The notes below the pieces were generated by a model, which was not told where the DNA came from, made no database searches, and saw nothing but the letters and a program-made list of their open reading frames with translations. A DNA stretch of 64,000 bases from Oscillospiraceae bacterium (GTDB lineage Bacteria; Bacillota; Clostridia; Oscillospirales; Oscillospiraceae): contig SVLI01000001.1 of assembly GCA_015068035.1 (NCBI GenBank), forward strand, positions 248,001-312,000, in the 5' to 3' direction. The position numbers were made by a program, and so were the translations under genes. Positions within the stretch are counted from its first letter, which is position 1, and every line of letters begins with the position of its first letter. Shown in pieces: positions 17,505 to 28,137 of this stretch.

Positions 17505-18892
17505 AAAATCTCTCACTTGAAAACCTTGTCGCCGCCGTGGGCGGCGAATATACGGGCAGTCTGCCCGATCTGCAGCGCGAAGTCCGCGCCGTTACAACGG
17601 ACAGCCGGGATCTGACGCAGGACTGCCTGTTTGCCGCGCTGCGCGGCGCACGGTCGGACGGGCATGACTTCATCCCCGCCGCTTTTTCCGGCGGGGCGCT
17701 TGCCGTGCTCGCGGAGCGAATTCCCGAGGGGGCAGGCGGAAACATCATCCTTGTGCCCTCGGTGGAAAAGGCGCTGCAGCGCCTTGCCGCTTACTACCGT
17801 GCGCAGTTTGACATCCCCGTTCTGGGCATCACGGGCAGCGTTGGCAAAACCACCGCCAAGGAAATGTGCGCAGCGGTGCTTTCCCAGCGCTTTTCCACGC
17901 TCAAAACCCAGGGGAATTTCAACAACGAGCTCGGCGTTCCGCTGACGCTGTTTCGCCTGCGCGAGGAGCACCGCGCCGCCGTTGTGGAGCTCGGCGTCTC
18001 TCATTTCGACGAGATGCGCCTGCTGGCGGACATGGCGATGCCGGGCATGGCGCTCTACACCAACATCGGCCACGCGCATCTGGAGGCTTTCGGCGATCTG
18101 CACGGTGTGCTGCGCGAGAAGGGCCGCCTGATCGAAGTGCTGCCGGAGGATGGCGTCATCTTCGCCTGCGGCGACGATGAGCTTCTGCGCGACTGGGACA
18201 CCGGCGCGCACCGCAAGATCCTTTACGGCACCACGGCCGCGTGCGAGGTGCGCGCGGAAAACATCCGCTCACTCGGCATTGCGGGCACAGGCTGTGACAT
18301 CGTCTGCCGCGAACGGCGCATTCCCGTAACCGTTCCCGCATTCGGCCTTCACATCATCTACGCTGCGCTCGGCGCGGCCGCCGTCGGGATGCACCTCGGC
18401 CTCACAGATGAGGAAATTGCAGCCGGAATTGCGGCCTACGCGCCGGTTGGCAGCCGCAGCCGCGTTTTCACCACCGCGCGCTGCACCATTGTGGACGATT
18501 GCTATAACGCCAACCCGACCTCCACCGCCGCCGCGCTGGCCTCGCTGGCCTCGCTGCCCGGACGGCGCGTGTGCATCCTCGGGGATATGTTTGAGCTCGG
18601 CACGGAGGAAAACGCGCTCCACCGCGCCGTTGGCGAATGCGCCGCGGCATACGGCATCGAGCAGGTCATCGCCTGCGGCGAACTCGCGCGGGAAATCTAT
18701 GCCGGCGCACGCGCTGCGAAAGAAGCACCGCTGGCCTGGCATTTCCCGAACAAGGAGAGTCTGCTGGACGCGCTGCCGCAGCTCATCAAACAGGATGACA
18801 CGGTGCTCATCAAAGCCTCGCACGGCATGGCCTTTGACGAGGTCGTCACGGCACTTCGTCAGCTTGAGGCAGATACTGCGGCCTCAAAATAA
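17501..18892 (+). CDS. murF: UDP-N-acetylmuramoyl-tripeptide--D-alanyl-D-alanine ligase
   Basis: 463 residues, family length. Adds D-Ala-D-Ala to the UDP-MurNAc tripeptide, the last cytoplasmic amino-acid addition in peptidoglycan synthesis. It has the Mur ligase ATP motif GITGSVGKTTAKE around residues 108-120, the central domain (NFNNELGVPLTL, NIGHAHLE) and the C-terminal domain (VDDCYNANPTS). ATG overlaps the ddl stop by 4 bases. A glycosyltransferase-pyruvyltransferase gene follows 16 bases downstream. Confidence 0.96.
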   Translation: MKNLSLENLVAAVGGEYTGSLPDLQREVRAVTTDSRDLTQDCLFAALRGARSDGHDFIPAAFSGGALAVLAERIPEGAGGNIILVPSVEKALQRLAAYYRAQFDIPVLGITGSVGKTTAKEMCAAVLSQRFSTLKTQGNFNNELGVPLTLFRLREEHRAAVVELGVSHFDEMRLLADMAMPGMALYTNIGHAHLEAFGDLHGVLREKGRLIEVLPEDGVIFACGDDELLRDWDTGAHRKILYGTTAACEVRAENIRSLGIAGTGCDIVCRERRIPVTVPAFGLHIIYAALGAAAVGMHLGLTDEEIAAGIAAYAPVGSRSRVFTTARCTIVDDCYNANPTSTAAALASLASLPGRRVCILGDMFELGTEENALHRAVGECAAAYGIEQVIACGELAREIYAGARAAKEAPLAWHFPNKESLLDALPQLIKQDDTVLIKASHGMAFDEVVTALRQLEADTAASK

Positions 18893-18908
18893 TCGCAGGA
18901 GACAGAAC

Positions 18909-21131
18909 ATGAAGGTACTCACGCTGATCAGCGGCGGCGACACGGGCGGCGCAAAAACGCACGTCCTCTCTCTGCTGCGGGAACTCAGCCGAATAATGGA
19001 TGTGCAGCTGGTTTGCTTTATGAAGGGCGACTTTTCTAAGGAAGCCGCGGCGATGGGCATCCCCACTGAAGTGATCGAAGGGAACCCGCTCTCCGCGCTG
19101 CCGAAGCTCAGGCGCCTTGCCGCAGCTTTCCGCTGCGACATCATCCACTGCCACGGCTCGCGCGGGAACTTCATGGGCATGCTGCTGCAAAAGACCGTGA
19201 AAGCCCCTCTGCTCACAACGGTACACAGCGATTATAAGCTTGACTATCTGGGGCGGCCGCTCCGCGCGGCAGTCTACGGCACGCTCAACGCCATCGCCCT
19301 GCGGAACATGGATTTCATGACCGGCGTTTCGGATTCCATGTCCTCCCTTCTGATCCGACGCGGCTTTGATCCGGCAAACATTTTCACAATCTATAACGGC
19401 ATAGAGTTTGACCGCGCGGTGCAGGACTTTGACCGCATCGCATGGCTGCGCTCCCTCGGGCTTGACATACCGGAGGACGCGCTCGTTGCGGGCATCGCCG
19501 CCCGCCTCGACCCTGTGAAAGACATTCCCACGCTCCTCCAGGCCTTTGCGAAAGCGCACGCGCGCGTTCCGAAGCTGCATCTGCTGATCGCGGGAGACGG
19601 GCAGAAAAAAGAAGCGCTGCAAAAGCTTGCCATCTCCCTCGGCGTGGAAAAACAGGTCCATTTCCTCGGCTGGCTGGACAATACGGACGACTTTTACCGC
19701 GCGCTGGACATCAACACCCTGACTTCCCGCTCCGAGACTTTCCCCTACGCGCTTACCGAAGGGGCAAAGTTCTTTCTTCCGACTGTCAGCTCCCGCGTCG
19801 GCGGCGTGCCGCAGCTCATTGACCACGGAGTAAGCGGTCTGCTCTTTGAGCCCGGCGACTGGGAAACCCTCGCAGAGCAGCTCGTCACGCTCGCACTCGA
19901 CGCGGATTTGCGCCGCACGCTCGGACAAAGCCTCGGACAAAAGGCTCGAAGTGCGTTTTCGCTCGAAGCAAGCTGCCGCCGGCAACTTGAGATCTATGAA
20001 ACGGTGCTTCGCCGATATGCAAGGCGCGACGAACTTAAAAAACACGGGATCATGATCTGCGGCGCCTACGGGCACGGCAACGCCGGTGATGAGGCGATTT
20101 TGGAGGCGATCGTCACCGAAATGCGAACGCTTGACGCGGATCTCCCCATCACGGTGCTCTCCCGCACACCGAAGGAGACGGCAGTGCGCTGCGGCGTGCG
20201 CGCAAAGCACAGCTTTGCCCTTTTGGGCATTCTGCCTGCGATGCGGCGCACGAAGCTGTTTCTGTGCGGCGGCGGCACGCTGATGCAGGACGCAACAAGC
20301 AGCCGAAGCCTTTGGTATTATCTGTTCATGCTCGCCGCGGCCAAACGCCGCGGCTGCCGCGTGCTGATGTACGGCTGCGGCATCGGCCCGCTGAACACAG
20401 CTTTTGACCGCCGCCTTGCGCAAAAAACGCTCAACCGCCATGTGGACGCGATCACGCTGCGCGAATCAAGCAGCCTGCGTGAACTGGAGGCTTTGGGCGT
20501 CACGAAGCCGAAGCTTACGCTCTCGGCCGACCCGGCACTTTCGCTGCCGCGCGCGGGCGAGGCGGAGACGGACGCTGCGCTGCGCGCGCACGGTCTTTCC
20601 CCGGAGGGGCGATATGCAGCCTTCTGCCTGCGGCTCTGGCCGGGCTTTGACGGGAAAGTCGAGGCCTTTGCGGCCACCGCGCGCCACGCCTGGCAGGCGC
20701 ACGGCCTCACGCCCGTTTTCCTCTCCATCAACCACCGAAGCGACGGCGCCGCCGCCGAAAAGGTCTGCGCGCTGCTCGGGGATGTGCCCTATGTTTTGCT
20801 GCACGAGCCGATGCCGACGGGCCTGACCATCGGTTTGCTCTCGCGCATGGAGCTTGTGCTCTCGATGCGGCTGCACGGACTCATCTTCGCCGCGGGCTGC
20901 GGCATACCGCACGTGGGCGTTGCTTACGACAAAAAGGTGACGGCCTTTATGGACTACACCGGGCAGAAAAATCACCTGCCCTTTGATGCCGCGGAGGCAG
21001 AAAAGCTCTGCGCGCTGCTCGACTCCGCGCTCACCTGTTCCAAGCCCGAAGAGCTGGCGGCAGCCGCGCGGATTCTGTTTGAAAGAGAGTCGAACAACAT
21101 CGCAGCGGCAAAGCGCCTGCTGAAATCATAA
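18909..21131 (+). CDS. csaB: GT4 glycosyltransferase fused to CsaB-type polysaccharide pyruvyltransferase
   Basis: 740 residues in one uninterrupted frame. Residues 1 to about 375 are a GT-B glycosyltransferase of family 4 (GGDTGGAKTHVLSLL, IIHCHGSRG, IAARLDPVKDIPTLL, SRSETFPYALTEG). From about residue 380 the protein is CsaB-like (ICGAYGHGNAGDEAILEAI, LFLCGGGTLMQD, SMRLHGLIFA), an enzyme class that adds ketal pyruvate to secondary cell-wall polysaccharide so SLH-domain proteins can bind. ATG at 18909 follows AGGAGACAG; the frame's extension back to 18408 runs inside murF and is spurious. Location after murF supports a cell-wall role. The fusion is clear; the substrate is inferred. Confidence 0.9.
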   Translation: MKVLTLISGGDTGGAKTHVLSLLRELSRIMDVQLVCFMKGDFSKEAAAMGIPTEVIEGNPLSALPKLRRLAAAFRCDIIHCHGSRGNFMGMLLQKTVKAPLLTTVHSDYKLDYLGRPLRAAVYGTLNAIALRNMDFMTGVSDSMSSLLIRRGFDPANIFTIYNGIEFDRAVQDFDRIAWLRSLGLDIPEDALVAGIAARLDPVKDIPTLLQAFAKAHARVPKLHLLIAGDGQKKEALQKLAISLGVEKQVHFLGWLDNTDDFYRALDINTLTSRSETFPYALTEGAKFFLPTVSSRVGGVPQLIDHGVSGLLFEPGDWETLAEQLVTLALDADLRRTLGQSLGQKARSAFSLEASCRRQLEIYETVLRRYARRDELKKHGIMICGAYGHGNAGDEAILEAIVTEMRTLDADLPITVLSRTPKETAVRCGVRAKHSFALLGILPAMRRTKLFLCGGGTLMQDATSSRSLWYYLFMLAAAKRRGCRVLMYGCGIGPLNTAFDRRLAQKTLNRHVDAITLRESSSLRELEALGVTKPKLTLSADPALSLPRAGEAETDAALRAHGLSPEGRYAAFCLRLWPGFDGKVEAFAATARHAWQAHGLTPVFLSINHRSDGAAAEKVCALLGDVPYVLLHEPMPTGLTIGLLSRMELVLSMRLHGLIFAAGCGIPHVGVAYDKKVTAFMDYTGQKNHLPFDAAEAEKLCALLDSALTCSKPEELAAAARILFERESNNIAAAKRLLKS

Positions 21132-21169
21132 CGGGCGGCTGCGGCCGACCCGGAAAGGAGAACAAGGAC

Positions 21170-21949
21170 ATGACGGTCAACATCCTCGCCGTGGGCGACG
21201 TCTGCGGAAAAAGCGGACTGGAAATTCTGCGCAGCCGGCTGTTCGCGCTGCGGAAGCAGTACGACGTGGGCTTTTGCGTCGTCAACGGCGAAAACGCCAA
21301 CGGCGTCGGCATCACGCCGAGGCAGGCAGATGCCATTTTTGACGCGGGCGCGGACGTCATCACGCTCGGAAATCACACTTGGGGCCGCCACGAAATCGGC
21401 CCTTATCTGGATACACACACGGACATTCTGCGCCCGGAAAACATGTCTCCCGAATGCCCGGGTCGGGGCTGGGACGTATACGAAACGCGTTTCGGTCCGA
21501 TCTGCGTGATGAACCTCGTCGGGCGTTTTGCCATGAACGTCAATGTGGACAACCCCTTCCTCGCGGCAGACTACGTGCTCTCGCGGCTGGAAGAGCGGAT
21601 GAAAATTGTCCTTGTGGATATGCACGCGGAGGCCACCAGCGAGCGCGTGGCTATGGGCTATTACCTCGACGGGCGCGCAAGCGCCGTTTGGGGCACGCAC
21701 ACGCATGTGCAAACCTCGGATGCGCGCGTTCTGCCGCACGGAACCGGCTGCATCTCCGACCTTGGCATGACGGGGCCGGTGGAAAGTGTGATCGGCGTTT
21801 GTATTGATCAGAGCATCAACCGCTTCCTTGGTCTGCCCCCCACGCGCTACACGCAGCCGGAGGGCGAAGCCAAGCTGGAGGGCTGTCTTTTCACCGTGGA
21901 CACGGACAACGGCAGGTGTCTGGAGGCGAAATCCATCCGCATCTTTTGA
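21170..21949 (+). CDS. ymdB: YmdB family metallophosphoesterase
   Basis: 259 residues. Calcineurin-like phosphoesterase of the TIGR00282/YmdB family; B. subtilis YmdB hydrolyses 2',3'- and 3',5'-cyclic nucleotides and affects biofilm and motility choice. Metal-ligand motifs are visible: GDVCGKSG (Asp10), NGENANGVGIT, GNHTWG, DMHAEATSE and GTHTHVQTSD. AAAGGAG lies just upstream of the start. It is the last gene before a strong terminator. Function in this organism is inferred from family. Confidence 0.9.
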   Translation: MTVNILAVGDVCGKSGLEILRSRLFALRKQYDVGFCVVNGENANGVGITPRQADAIFDAGADVITLGNHTWGRHEIGPYLDTHTDILRPENMSPECPGRGWDVYETRFGPICVMNLVGRFAMNVNVDNPFLAADYVLSRLEERMKIVLVDMHAEATSERVAMGYYLDGRASAVWGTHTHVQTSDARVLPHGTGCISDLGMTGPVESVIGVCIDQSINRFLGLPPTRYTQPEGEAKLEGCLFTVDTDNGRCLEAKSIRIF

Positions 21950-22002
21950 TCAATATTAAAAATTTTCTGAAATTTCAAAAAAATTCTTGAAAATCTTGCA
22001 GG

Positions 22003-22047
22003 AAAAAAGCCCGACGCCGTCGTATTAGACGGTGTTGAGCTTTTTTC
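22003..22047 (+). terminator. rho-independent terminator after ymdB
   Basis: A long hairpin: AAAAAAGC plus CGACGCCGTC pairs with GACGGTGTTG plus GCTTTTTT, with one mismatch and two G-U pairs. The T run is at 22041-22046. It closes the ddl-murF-csaB-ymdB operon. Confidence 0.85.
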
Positions 22048-22107
22048 AGTTCAAATTATGCCTTTTTCGGGCGCAAATGCGCATTTGTGGAAGGAGGAGT
22101 CCCCCTT

Positions 22108-23112
22108 ATGTCCTGTCCGAGAGAAATTTGGGAAGCGACGGAAGCGCACATTATCGGACCTTACGGAGTTCGCAGCGCAGAAAGCAGCGGCCGTCCGCGG
22201 TCGGAAGAGCCCTGCGAAATCCGCACCTGCTTTCAGCGGGATGTAGATCGCATCACGCATTCCAAAAGCTTTCGCCGTCTCAAACATAAGACGCAGGTTT
22301 TCCTCCAGCCGGAGGGTGACCACTACCGCACGCGCCTGACGCATACGCTGGAGGTCAGCCGCATCGCGCGCACGGTCGCCCGCGCCAAGCGACTCAACGA
22401 GGATCTGACGGAGGCCATCGCTTTGGGACACGACCTTGGCCACACGCCCTTCGGCCACGCGGGAGAGCGCGCGCTGCGCGAGCTGTATCCCGAGGGCTTC
22501 TACCACTACGAGCAGAGCCTGCGCGTTGTGGATCGCATTGAAAAAAACGGCCGCGGCCTCAACCTCTGCAACGAGACGCGCATGGGCATTCTGCACCATA
22601 CCAACGGCGCGGAGGATGACACGCTGGAGGCCATCAGCGTGCGTCTGGCGGACCGCATCGCCTATATGAACCACGATCTGGACGACGCCATCCGCGCCGG
22701 ACTGCTGACAACGGAGGATCTGCCGGCCATCGTGCGCGAACGGATCGGCGAGCGCCACAGCGTGCGCCTCAACTCCATCCTCACAGATCTCATCGAAAAC
22801 AGCCCGGCGGGTGAGCTTCACTTCTCGCCGGAGATGGCACAGGCCGTGGAGGTTTTCCACCGCTTCATGTACGACGAGGTGTATTTTAACCCCAAGGCAA
22901 AGAGCGAGGAGAGCAAGGTTTCCGGCATCCTCGGCGGCATATGGGACTACTACTTCCATCATCCGGAAAAGCTGCCGTCGGACTTCGCCGCCATCGCGGA
23001 GGAGGACGGGCTCGAGCGCGCGGTATGCGACTATATCTCCGGCATGACGGACAAATACGCCATGTATCAGTATTCCGAATTGTTCATCCCCGCCGCATGG
23101 CACGTGATGTAA
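22108..23112 (+). CDS. dgt: deoxyguanosinetriphosphate triphosphohydrolase-like protein
   Basis: 334 residues. HD-domain enzyme that hydrolyses dNTPs to deoxynucleoside and triphosphate. Metal-binding motifs are HYRTRLTHTLEVSRI and LGHDLGHTPFGHAGE. The C-terminal half is helical. ATG at 22108 follows AAGGAGGA by about 9 bases, preferred over GTG at 22087, which precedes that ribosome site. It begins the dgt-dnaG-rpoD run typical of Clostridia. Its leader has an 18-base imperfect palindrome (22072-22089). Confidence 0.93.
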   Translation: MSCPREIWEATEAHIIGPYGVRSAESSGRPRSEEPCEIRTCFQRDVDRITHSKSFRRLKHKTQVFLQPEGDHYRTRLTHTLEVSRIARTVARAKRLNEDLTEAIALGHDLGHTPFGHAGERALRELYPEGFYHYEQSLRVVDRIEKNGRGLNLCNETRMGILHHTNGAEDDTLEAISVRLADRIAYMNHDLDDAIRAGLLTTEDLPAIVRERIGERHSVRLNSILTDLIENSPAGELHFSPEMAQAVEVFHRFMYDEVYFNPKAKSEESKVSGILGGIWDYYFHHPEKLPSDFAAIAEEDGLERAVCDYISGMTDKYAMYQYSELFIPAAWHVM

Positions 23113-23225
23113 GCCAGCCGGGGCCTCGGAATCGGACTTTGAAATTCCGGCGCGGACGCGCCAGGCTTTATCTCGCTCGGGCATCGGCCCGCAGAGCTTA
23201 AACATTTGGGAAAGGAGGATCGGAC

Positions 23226-24971
23226 ATGCCCATATCGGAAAGTTACCTGCAGGAACTGACAGAGCGCAACCCCATTGAAGAGGTCGTATCGGGCTATGTG
23301 TCCCTGACCAAGCGTTCGGGTTCCAATCTGTTCGGCCTCTGCCCCTTCCACAGCGAGAAAACGCCCTCATTTTCCGTCTCGCCCGACCGGCAGATCTATC
23401 ACTGCTTCGGCTGCGGCAAGGGAGGCGGCGTGATCAACTTCATCATGGAGCTGGAAAACCTCGGCTTCCGCGACGCAGTGAGCTTCCTTGCGCGGCGCGC
23501 CGGGATGCCGGAACCGGAGGACACGCAAGACGCGCACTCCGGCGCGCGGGAGCGGATGCTCAATCTCAACCGGGACGCGGCACGCTTCTTCCACAGCTGC
23601 CTGAAAACCGCGCAGGGTCACGAGCGGGCGCAGAGCTATGTTGCCTCCCGCGGCATTTCCGCTTCCATGCTGCGCGCATTCGGCCTCGGCTTCGCGCCGG
23701 ATTCCTGGGACAGTCTCCGCTCCGCCATGCGGGAAAAGGGCTACACGGATCAGGAGATGTTCGACGCCGGCCTTATCAAGCAGGGGCGAAACGGCGGCTT
23801 TTACGACGCTTTCCGCAACCGCCTCATGTTCCCGGTCATTGATGTGCGCGGCAGCGTCATCGGCTTTTCCGGCCGCATCCTCGGAGACGGCGAGCCCAAG
23901 TACTTAAACAGCCGCGAGACGCTTGTTTTCAGCAAAAGCCGCTCCCTTTTCGCGCTGAATCTGGCTAAAAAATCAAAAAAGGGATATATCCTTCTTGCAG
24001 AGGGTAATATAGACGTGGTTTCGCTGCATCAGGCAGGTTTCGACAGCGCGGTCGCCTCGCTCGGCACCTCGCTGACGCCCGAACAGGCACGGCTGCTCTC
24101 TCGCTATACGAGCGAAGTTGTGATCGCTTACGACAACGACACCGCGGGCAAAAAGGCCGCGCAGCGCGCCATCGCGCTGCTGGAAAAACTTGACCTGCGC
24201 GTGCGCGTGCTGAGCATGGAGGGCGCGAAAGACCCGGATGAATTCATCCGCGCCCGTGGCGCCGATGCCTTTGCCCGGCTTTTGGACGGCAGCAAAAACC
24301 ATGTTGAATACCGCCTCGCCCAGCTCGCAGCAGAACACAATCTCTCCGCCAACGACGAAAAGGTGGCCTTTCTGCAGGCGGCAGCGGCGCTGCTGGCCAC
24401 GCTGCAAAGCCCCGTGGAACGGGAGGTCTATGCCGCGCGTGCGGCGGCTCTGGCCGAGGTTGCGAAAGAGACCGTCGAGGCCGAGGTGAAACGTCTGCGC
24501 GCTGCGCGGCTTCGCCGCGAAAAGAAAGAGCGCGAAAAAACCGAAACCCAGCCGCAGCGGCTCGCCCAGCCCGAAGAGCGAACGTTGCGCTATGAAAACA
24601 TCCGCTCCGCCCGCGCGGAGGAAGGCGTACTCCGCCTGATGATGAAGGACCCCGCCCTGTTTCGCGACGGCACCGCGGTAACGGCGGAGGATTTCTCCTC
24701 TCCCGCACTCGGCAAGGTCTTCACGCTCCTGCTGGAGAAAATACGGCGCGGCGAAGCCCCCTATCTGCCCACGCTGGCGGGCAGCCTCAGCGGGGAGGAA
24801 ATGAGCCTGCTCACGCGCATCGGGCAGGAACCGGAAAACACGGCAAACGCGCAAAAGGCGCTGGCCGATTACATAGAGATCATCCGCGAAGAAAAGCGGC
24901 ACCGCAGTAACGGCAATGAATTTGCCACACTTGCACAAGAAATAAAGAAACAAAAGGGTTATGGAGGATAA
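23226..24971 (+). CDS. dnaG: DNA primase
   Basis: 581 residues. Makes RNA primers at the fork, working with the DnaB helicase encoded at 5954-7297. The N-terminal CHC2 zinc finger uses Cys39, His42, Cys60 and Cys63. The TOPRIM core has [11 protein letters not shown] and [11 protein letters not shown]. The C-terminal helicase-interaction part (about 450-581) is present. GGAAAGGAGG lies before ATG at 23226. rpoD starts 5 bases after its stop. Confidence 0.96.
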   Translation: MPISESYLQELTERNPIEEVVSGYVSLTKRSGSNLFGLCPFHSEKTPSFSVSPDRQIYHCFGCGKGGGVINFIMELENLGFRDAVSFLARRAGMPEPEDTQDAHSGARERMLNLNRDAARFFHSCLKTAQGHERAQSYVASRGISASMLRAFGLGFAPDSWDSLRSAMREKGYTDQEMFDAGLIKQGRNGGFYDAFRNRLMFPVIDVRGSVIGFSGRILGDGEPKYLNSRETLVFSKSRSLFALNLAKKSKKGYILLAEGNIDVVSLHQAGFDSAVASLGTSLTPEQARLLSRYTSEVVIAYDNDTAGKKAAQRAIALLEKLDLRVRVLSMEGAKDPDEFIRARGADAFARLLDGSKNHVEYRLAQLAAEHNLSANDEKVAFLQAAAALLATLQSPVEREVYAARAAALAEVAKETVEAEVKRLRAARLRREKKEREKTETQPQRLAQPEERTLRYENIRSARAEEGVLRLMMKDPALFRDGTAVTAEDFSSPALGKVFTLLLEKIRRGEAPYLPTLAGSLSGEEMSLLTRIGQEPENTANAQKALADYIEIIREEKRHRSNGNEFATLAQEIKKQKGYGG

Positions 24972-24976
24972 AAGCT

Positions 24977-26581
<1,605 letters not shown>

Positions 26582-26639
26582 AAAAACGCACCGAAGGTCA
26601 CCCCTCGGCGCGAAGCAAAAACACCGTCTTTCCGACAAG

Positions 26640-26676
26640 AAACGCCGGACGCAAAATGCGTCCGGCGTTTGTGCTT
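26640..26676. terminator. shared terminator between rpoD and the serine dehydratase gene
   Basis: A perfect 14-bp stem (26640-26653 with 26657-26670, loop AAA) lies between two convergent genes. T-rich sequence follows on both sides (GTGCTTATTT on plus, CTTGTCGG on minus), so it probably works in both directions, more weakly on minus. Confidence 0.7.
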
Positions 26677-27871
26677 ATTTATAGAATCTGGCAAGGCCGC
26701 CCTCGGCGGTCTCGCGGTAGACATGGGACATATCCAGCCCCGTCTGATACATGGTCTTCACAACCACGTCGAAGGAAATTTTCCGCGTACTCGTGAGGAA
26801 ATTGGCCAGAGAGAGCGCATTGATCGCGCGCATGGCGGCAACGGCGTTGCGTTCGATGCAGGGAATCTGCACCAGCCCGCCGATCGGGTCACAGGTGAGG
26901 CCAAGGTGATGCTCCATGGCGACTTCTGCGGCATACTCGATCTGGTCAATGCCCATCTCATGCAGCTCCGCGAGCGCAGCCGCGCACATCGAGCAGGCCG
27001 AGCCGATCTCCGCCTGACAGCCGCATTCCGCGCCGGAAATGGAGGCATTGGTCTTGATGAGATTGCCGATCAGGCCGCCCGTTGCCAGCGCGCGCAGCAC
27101 CTGGCGGTCGTCAAAGCCGCGCTGCTCCTGCATATAGCGCAGCACGCTCGACACCACGCCGCAGGAACCGCAGGTTGGCGCCGTGACGATCACGCCGCCG
27201 GCGGCGTTCTGCTCCGCGACCGCGAAAGCATAGGCGCAGACGATGCGGTTTTCGCGCGTCTGCGGGCTTTCGTCGATATGGCGCTGCCCGTGGAGAAGCT
27301 GCGCCTTGCGCTCCACGCCAAGGCCGCCGGGAAGCTGCCCCGTCACGGAAAGCCCCTCCATGATGGACTTCTTCATCGCCGACCAGACCTCGAACAGATA
27401 ATCCCAGATCTCCGGCCCCTCGTGCAGCTCCACATACTCCCACAGGCGCATATTATGGCTCTTGCAGTATTCCGCGATGGCCGCAAAGCTGCGGTGCGGA
27501 TAGACATCCGGTGTTTCCGTCTCCGGCCGTCCGACGACGGAGATCGCCCCGCCGCCAACGCTCAGCACACGTTCCCGCGCAAGCTCTTTCCCCTCGCGCA
27601 GGGCGATAAAATCCATCGTGTTCGGGTGCGGCAGCTCCGTCTCGTCCGGATTGAACACGACCTCGGTTTCCGTCGGCGCGAGTCCCTGCGTAACCGCCTG
27701 ATCGGTCAGGTGTCCGCGGCCGGTCTTGGCCAGCGAGCCATAGAGCACGACGCGAAACGCATCCGCTTCGGGGTGCTCCGCCCGAAAATGCACGGCAGCC
27801 GCATACGGCCCCATCGTGTGCGATGATGACGGCCCTTTGCCGATCCGATAAATCTCCCTGATGGATTTCAT
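26675..27871 (-). CDS. sdaA: L-serine ammonia-lyase, single-chain, iron-sulfur dependent
   Basis: 398 residues. Deaminates L-serine to pyruvate and ammonia with an oxygen-sensitive 4Fe-4S cluster, fitting an anaerobe. The N-terminal beta-type domain starts with GKGPSSSHTMGPYAAA. The C-terminal alpha-type domain holds the cluster cysteines (TCGSCGVV, ECGCQAEIGSACSM, TCDPIGG). Bacillus and many Clostridia encode these domains as two proteins; here they are joined, as in E. coli SdaA but about 55 residues shorter. GGGGAGGG is ten bases before ATG at 27871. It has its own promoter. Confidence 0.92.
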   Translation of the reverse strand: MKSIREIYRIGKGPSSSHTMGPYAAAVHFRAEHPEADAFRVVLYGSLAKTGRGHLTDQAVTQGLAPTETEVVFNPDETELPHPNTMDFIALREGKELARERVLSVGGGAISVVGRPETETPDVYPHRSFAAIAEYCKSHNMRLWEYVELHEGPEIWDYLFEVWSAMKKSIMEGLSVTGQLPGGLGVERKAQLLHGQRHIDESPQTRENRIVCAYAFAVAEQNAAGGVIVTAPTCGSCGVVSSVLRYMQEQRGFDDRQVLRALATGGLIGNLIKTNASISGAECGCQAEIGSACSMCAAALAELHEMGIDQIEYAAEVAMEHHLGLTCDPIGGLVQIPCIERNAVAAMRAINALSLANFLTSTRKISFDVVVKTMYQTGLDMSHVYRETAEGGLARFYK

Positions 27872-27915
27872 CCTGTATCAGCCCTCCCCGTGGCTTTGTC
27901 TGCCTGCTGCCCGGA

Positions 27916-27935
27916 CGCTCCGCGCCCGCGGAGCG
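27916..27935 (-). promoter_or_regulatory. GC-rich hairpin in the serine dehydratase leader
   Basis: CGCTCCGC pairs with GCGGAGCG around a four-base loop, between the promoter and the start codon. No T run follows, so it is not a simple terminator. The role is unknown. Confidence 0.3.
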
Positions 27936-27959
27936 GAATCCGGACTTGCTTTTTGGTTT

Positions 27960-27988
27960 ATCATATCACAGTTTGCTTTTTCCGGCAA
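27960..27988 (-). promoter_or_regulatory. putative serine dehydratase promoter
   Basis: On the minus strand TTGCCG (27983-27988) and TATGAT (27960-27965) are 17 bp apart, about 90 bases upstream of the ATG. Confidence 0.55.
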
Positions 27989-28010
27989 CACTCCCGCGCA
28001 CGGGCAAGCC

Positions 28011-28039
28011 TTGTGTTTCCGCTCTTTTCGCGGTATAAT
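28011..28039 (+). promoter_or_regulatory. promoter of the dUTPase-like gene
   Basis: TTGTGT (28011-28016), a 17-bp spacer and a perfect TATAAT (28034-28039). The leader is about 90 bases long and shows only a short GGCGG/CCGCC hairpin. Confidence 0.65.
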
Positions 28040-28137
28040 GGATGCAAGGCGGTTATCCCGCCGCACCGAAGCATATCTTTCTGATTTTAACCCCGCGAAA
28101 CCGAGTTCCCCCTAAAACGAATAACAAGGAGAAACCG

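Noticed and set aside
18408-18908. N-terminal extension of the GT4-CsaB protein
   Set aside because: It lies within murF in another frame, is Arg/Pro/Ser-rich, and the ATG at 18909 has a ribosome site and a typical GT4 beginning.
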